The position numbers were made by a program, and so were the translations under genes. A stretch of 64,000 bases of DNA from G038396625 sp038396625 (GTDB lineage: Bacteria > Bacillota > Clostridia > Peptostreptococcales > Thermotaleaceae): positions 2,294,001 to 2,358,000 of the forward strand of contig CP121688.1 in NCBI GenBank assembly GCA_038396625.1. The letters run 5' to 3'. The notes below the pieces were generated by a model. The model had not been told where the DNA came from and did no database searches. It saw only the letters and a program-made list of their open reading frames with translations. Shown here in pieces: positions 60,911 to 64,000 of this stretch. Position 1 is the stretch's first letter. The number at the start of each line of letters is the position of its first letter.

Positions 60911-61078
60911 GGTGTTGTTTCAATTTATCAATATTTAGTATCAGGTATCTTTGTTAAAAAAATACATGAATCTGCTTTTATACTTATGGGTTTAGTTTTT
61001 CTATTAACACTCTTCTTTGGTCCCTTATTCTGTGGTTGGATATGTGGTTGGATAGGCCGCAACAGTAATAAACAATAA
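60911..61078 (+). pseudogene. fragment of a NapH-like membrane 4Fe-4S protein
   Basis: An open stretch of 55 codons without a start reads VVSIYQYLVSGIFVKKIHES, then AFILMGLVFLLTLFFGPLFC and GWICGWIGRNSNKQ before TAA. A membrane helix followed by FFGxxFCGWICxxG is the hallmark of NapH/polyferredoxin-type 4Fe-4S membrane proteins (usually FFGRVFCGWICPFG). Here it begins just after an in-frame stop and ends a few residues after the first CxxxC, so the rest is missing on both sides. It is a decayed remnant. Confidence 0.6.
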
Positions 61079-61080
61079 AA

Positions 61081-61128
61081 AGGACGCTAGATTTGCTTGA
61101 TAAAAACATTAAACAAATCTAGCGTCCT
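61081..61128. terminator. intrinsic terminator, mainly for the YjiH-like gene
   Basis: AGGACGCTAGATTTG and CAAATCTAGCGTCCT form a 15-bp perfect stem with an 18-base loop. On the minus strand it lies 46 bases past the stop at 61175 and ends in TTTTTATTG. Confidence 0.85.
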
Positions 61129-61174
61129 CTTATATTTCTTAGAAATTTTATAATGCCTTGTAACACTTCACAGG

Positions 61175-62506
61175 TTACAGCAAGAGCATACCAACAATTG
61201 CAGCAAGTATTAATGATAATATGATTCTCTCAACCCATATAATAACCAATTCTTTTATAGAAACAGGTATTTCTGTTGATAATATACATGGAATAGATGC
61301 TGAAAAGAATAGTATGCAGGATATCGAGCATACACCAACTACATATCTTGATATTAATGGTGCGTCCATAATAATACTTGTTGGCAAGAACATTTCTGCT
61401 ATGCTTATTGCAAGAGCTTTAGCAGTCAACATAGCCTCCGGAAGCTGAAGTAAAGCTGTAAAAGGGTAGAAAATATATCCTATTATATCAAATATCGGTG
61501 TGAATTCTGCTAATAATAAACCTAAAAGTCCAATAGACATAATCGTTGGCAGTATATTACCAATCATTCTCATTCCATCTTTTAGATTTACTATTGTGTT
61601 TTCTACTATATTTTGTGAATCCTTAGAAACCTGCAATGCTTCTTTCCAAGCTGTTTTTAACCTATTTTCTTTTACGATGATTTCGGGATCATTATTTTCA
61701 GTAATATATGCATCACTTTTTTTACTGATTGGATAGATTCTTACACTAATCGCTGTAACAATAAATGTTATAATTAAAGTAGACCAGAAGTAGAAATTCC
61801 ACATTTCCATAAGACCCAAAGTCTTAGCAACGATAATCATGAATGTAGCAGAAACAGTTGAAAATCCAGTGGCAATGATTACCGCTTCTTTTATTGTATA
61901 TTTTCCTTGAAGGAATACCTTGTTGGTAATCAGTAAACCTAAGGAGTAACTCCCTACAAAGGAAGCAACAGCATCTACCGCTGACCTTCCTGGAGTTTTC
62001 CAAATAGGTCTCATAACCGGTTGCATCAACACGCCTGTAAATTCCATTAATCCGTATCCTACTAAAAAGGAAAGGAATGCAGCTCCTACAGGAATCAATA
62101 AACTAAGGGGAACAACTAATTTATTGTATAAGAATGGCATCATGCCAGGTTCAAATAAAAATGCTGGACCTATATTAAATAAAAACATAAATGCTGATAC
62201 AATTCCAAGAATTTTAAAAATAGAAAAAACCATCGTTACTTTATCTTTATTCCATGTCTTCTTTACAAAAGGGCTTAGCCCACCAAAGATAATTACGCCA
62301 AGAGCATAATATCCAGCACCAGTCCCCAAAACTTTTTTGAGCACGGTTACAATATGGTCTATTAAGATCGTAGATGCACCCATTAACTTAACAGGAACAA
62401 AAAACATTATAAGACCAATTAAACTGCAAATAATAAATTTCATGGCATCCTTTGTGGTATATGCATTTAATAAAGTTTTATTTTTTGCTGATCCTTGTCC
62501 ACTCAT
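61175..62506 (-). CDS. YjiH family membrane protein (nucleoside-recognition/gate domain)
   Basis: A 443-residue membrane protein with about eleven helices. The segment FIICSLIGLIMFFVPV at the N terminus and GFSTVSATFMIIVAKTLGLM in the middle fit the YjiH family, which carries a Nucleos_tra2/gate-type domain seen in nucleoside transporters and SpmA/B. A cytoplasmic charged loop lies at about 265-305. Substrate is unknown; a nucleoside or small solute is possible. GAGGGAGGAAATAAA precedes the ATG. A long, folded leader lies upstream and a strong terminator downstream, so it is a single-gene unit. Confidence 0.75.
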   Translation of the reverse strand: MSGQGSAKNKTLLNAYTTKDAMKFIICSLIGLIMFFVPVKLMGASTILIDHIVTVLKKVLGTGAGYYALGVIIFGGLSPFVKKTWNKDKVTMVFSIFKILGIVSAFMFLFNIGPAFLFEPGMMPFLYNKLVVPLSLLIPVGAAFLSFLVGYGLMEFTGVLMQPVMRPIWKTPGRSAVDAVASFVGSYSLGLLITNKVFLQGKYTIKEAVIIATGFSTVSATFMIIVAKTLGLMEMWNFYFWSTLIITFIVTAISVRIYPISKKSDAYITENNDPEIIVKENRLKTAWKEALQVSKDSQNIVENTIVNLKDGMRMIGNILPTIMSIGLLGLLLAEFTPIFDIIGYIFYPFTALLQLPEAMLTAKALAISIAEMFLPTSIIMDAPLISRYVVGVCSISCILFFSASIPCILSTEIPVSIKELVIIWVERIILSLILAAIVGMLLL

Positions 62507-62564
62507 TTTATTTCCTCCCTCTTTTAATTTAAGTATTGTTTTCTAGCTCATTCATACAATATTA

Positions 62565-62683
62565 CCTATGTGTAACCCCTCCTTCTTAAAAATTATTGTC
62601 TAGAAATTTCTGAGATTAAAAATTGAGGCAATAACCCACACATGTGTAAGGGAACGTTTGCTTTCCCTCAAACCACATATAGG
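62565..62683 (-). promoter_or_regulatory. structured leader of the YjiH-like gene (candidate cis-RNA)
   Basis: On the minus strand CCTATATGT (62683-62675) can pair with ACACATAGG (62573-62565) with one mismatch, closing a 119-base element. Inside are the hairpin AGGGAA/TTCCCT, the palindrome ACACATGTGT, and TTATTG/CAATAA around another hairpin with AGAAATTTCT. The element ends 58 bases before the gene. It matches no riboswitch class I know. AT-rich DNA folds readily, so this is a candidate only. Confidence 0.35.
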
Positions 62684-62840
62684 ATAATCTGTAATAAAAG
62701 TATATACGGTAAAATATGAATAAAGGGATTTTTCATAATTTTTATAGAAAATAGACATCAAAAAGTCATAAATGCTATCTAGGTCTTAATGATATAATGA
62801 ATATTATAAAAACAAATTGATATTAGCAAAGGGTGATATA

Positions 62841-64000
62841 ATGGACCTTAGAAAAAAAATCACAATAAGCATATGTATTATTGTTTTGATTTCTTTGATT
62901 ACACTATGCATGTCCATATATGTAAAATCTGCAGAAATTCTTAGCGAGGAAGCAAATAATTTTACTGAAATTCAGATTCTCAGAGCTCAAGAAAAAATAG
63001 ATCTTCTTGTTGATAGGATTAAAATAGAAAGCAAGCTTTTAGCTAGAGACAAATACGTTATAGACTTTTTAAATAACAAGATTACTACAGCAGATCTAAA
63101 TTTAATTCTAACCAACGAAATGATCAATAAAAATCAAAGGGATAATTATTACAAGGATTTATTTATTGTAGATTTAAACGGGATTATCATCGCCTCCACC
63201 ATGAGCGATGCTATGTATGTAGATTTGTCTGAGCGAGAATATATACAGAAATCTTTTTTAACCCATGAAACACAAACAAGCGATATACTCATCGCTTTAA
63301 CAGATGGGAAAAATATAGTCAATACAGTAACACCTATATATAATGAAAACAATGAGATCATTGGCTTGGCAGGAATAGCCATAAGAGCTGAAAATTTTGT
63401 GAACTTTATAAAAGACTATAACGTGGGACAAACTGGCTACTTTGTCATTATTGATTCTAATGGATATATCCTTTCTCACAAGGATACTTCTCTCATTGGT
63501 CATACCTACTCGCAAAACATTGAAGGTCTAGAAAAAATCTATACCCACAATGAGGGTTTACAAAAATCATATGATGCTACGTATCTGTATACCTACAAAA
63601 AAATGAAGAACAATGCCTGGATACTACTAACTCTCATGCCTAAGGAAGAACTTGACATCAAATCTGTAAGCTTGTTAAAATACGTTCTTATTTATGGATT
63701 TATCATATCTATGAGCGCAATCTCTTTTAGCGTTTTTTTATCAAAAAAAATATCTAGACCCATTATTAATATTACGAACTATATAGACAAAGCGGAAAAT
63801 AGTAATCAAATGCTTGATGACGCAATTTATCACACAAAAATTAATATCGAAAATGATCCATTGGATTTTGCATCAGATAATCTAATTTTTCATCATGTAG
63901 AACCTTTTTTAGAAAGTTTAAAAAGAAAACTCGATAAAAGTTTCAATTTCTTTGATAAGGATGCCAAATCTTTAATTAAAAAATCTAAAGAATTAAGCAA
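62841..64000 (+). CDS. membrane sensor with dCache-type domain (partial, runs off the end)
   Basis: An open frame from the ATG at 62841 (AAAGGGTGATATA ahead) continues past base 64000, so at least 386 residues are encoded. Helix 1 is at about 7-28 (ITISICIIVLISLITLCMSI). The extracellular part to about 285 has the double-Cache pattern: YYKDLFIVDLNGIIIASTMS, LSEREYIQKSF, VTPIYNENNEIIGLAGIAIR, GQTGYFVIIDSNGYILSHKD. Helix 2 at about 280-300 is followed by SKKISRPI, the usual HAMP-like start. The output domain lies beyond the window: an MCP, histidine kinase or GGDEF protein are all possible. Confidence 0.8.
   Translation, partial: MDLRKKITISICIIVLISLITLCMSIYVKSAEILSEEANNFTEIQILRAQEKIDLLVDRIKIESKLLARDKYVIDFLNNKITTADLNLILTNEMINKNQRDNYYKDLFIVDLNGIIIASTMSDAMYVDLSEREYIQKSFLTHETQTSDILIALTDGKNIVNTVTPIYNENNEIIGLAGIAIRAENFVNFIKDYNVGQTGYFVIIDSNGYILSHKDTSLIGHTYSQNIEGLEKIYTHNEGLQKSYDATYLYTYKKMKNNAWILLTLMPKEELDIKSVSLLKYVLIYGFIISMSAISFSVFLSKKISRPIINITNYIDKAENSNQMLDDAIYHTKINIENDPLDFASDNLIFHHVEPFLESLKRKLDKSFNFFDKDAKSLIKKSKELS

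Noticed and set aside
63149..63515. Minus-strand ORFs of 72 and 77 codons
   Set aside because: Both lie antisense to the clear dCache-type sensor frame that runs from 62841 off the end of the window.
1..64000. CRISPR arrays, tRNA/rRNA genes, insertion sequences, prophage genes
   Set aside because: No regularly spaced repeats, no tRNA or rRNA signatures, no transposase or phage structural proteins were seen on either strand.

Overview
The window is AT-rich DNA with short intergenic gaps and strong GGAGG-type ribosome binding sites. It carries a SleB-type cortex hydrolase homologue, T-box, purine and c-di-AMP riboswitches, a Bmp-type purine/nucleoside ABC transporter and molybdenum hydroxylases. 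Together these point to an anaerobic, probably endospore-forming Firmicute of the Clostridia; the genus is not decidable from sequence alone. Most genes lie on the minus strand. I saw no rRNA, tRNA, CRISPR array, insertion sequence or prophage.

Layout. 1-7.5 kb: the 3' end of an unknown gene and an FMN-reductase-like protein (+), then on the minus strand an IclR regulator, a ketopantoate-reductase-family enzyme, an M20 deacylase/peptidase, an OPT transporter and a P1 (DmpA/NylC-type) peptidase. This looks like one peptide or amide uptake and breakdown module. 7.9-15.1 kb: YebC, an APC amino-acid permease with a GlnK/GlnL-like two-component pair, a solitary PTS EIIC with a cre-like palindrome upstream, and a hypothetical gene. 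15.2-19 kb: OmpR-type regulator, histidine kinase and lipoprotein operon. 19.1-22.7 kb: a consensus promoter plus c-di-AMP riboswitch driving a SleB-like hydrolase, several small unknown genes and a flavoprotein.

22.8-37 kb: a twelve-gene minus-strand purine cluster. It encodes adenine deaminase, two full sets of three-subunit molybdenum hydroxylase (xanthine dehydrogenase family), a Bmp lipoprotein/ATPase/two-permease ABC importer and a small anchored protein. It is headed by an unusual purine riboswitch with a terminator. 37.2-38.7 kb: a LOR/SDH-type (ornithine cyclodeaminase-like) gene behind a complete T-box leader. 38.7-47.4 kb: a Wsp-like chemosensory operon (CheR-TPR, CheW, MCP, CheA-REC, CheB, REC-PAS-GGDEF) whose predicted output is cyclic di-GMP.

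47.5-58.4 kb is the most unusual stretch. It holds TtcA, small proteins, three tandem micro-genes (24, 65 and 47 residues), a coupled pair of WYL-domain regulators, and a convergent two-gene operon. That operon encodes a large protein (Lsm-like fold, cold-shock-like fold, TPRs, beta-sandwich, STAND-type P-loop ATPase) and a second P-loop ATPase that ends in a HEPN-like RN-x3-H motif. I read it as a candidate undescribed RNA-targeting defence or stress system. 58.4-64 kb: YbaK, a DEAD-box helicase, a broken NapH-like ferredoxin fragment, a YjiH-family membrane protein with a structured leader, and the start of a dCache-type sensor running off the end.

Gaps over about 300 bases: 7482-7934 holds only AT-rich DNA and the yebC hairpin; 8661-8989 only the permease terminator; 13972-14577 the cre-like sites and a terminator; 18962-19309 the promoter and riboswitch; 36783-37193 the purine riboswitch, terminators and promoter; 38283-38706 the T-box; 60555-61174 the ferredoxin remnant and a terminator; 62507-62840 the structured leader and two divergent promoter regions.
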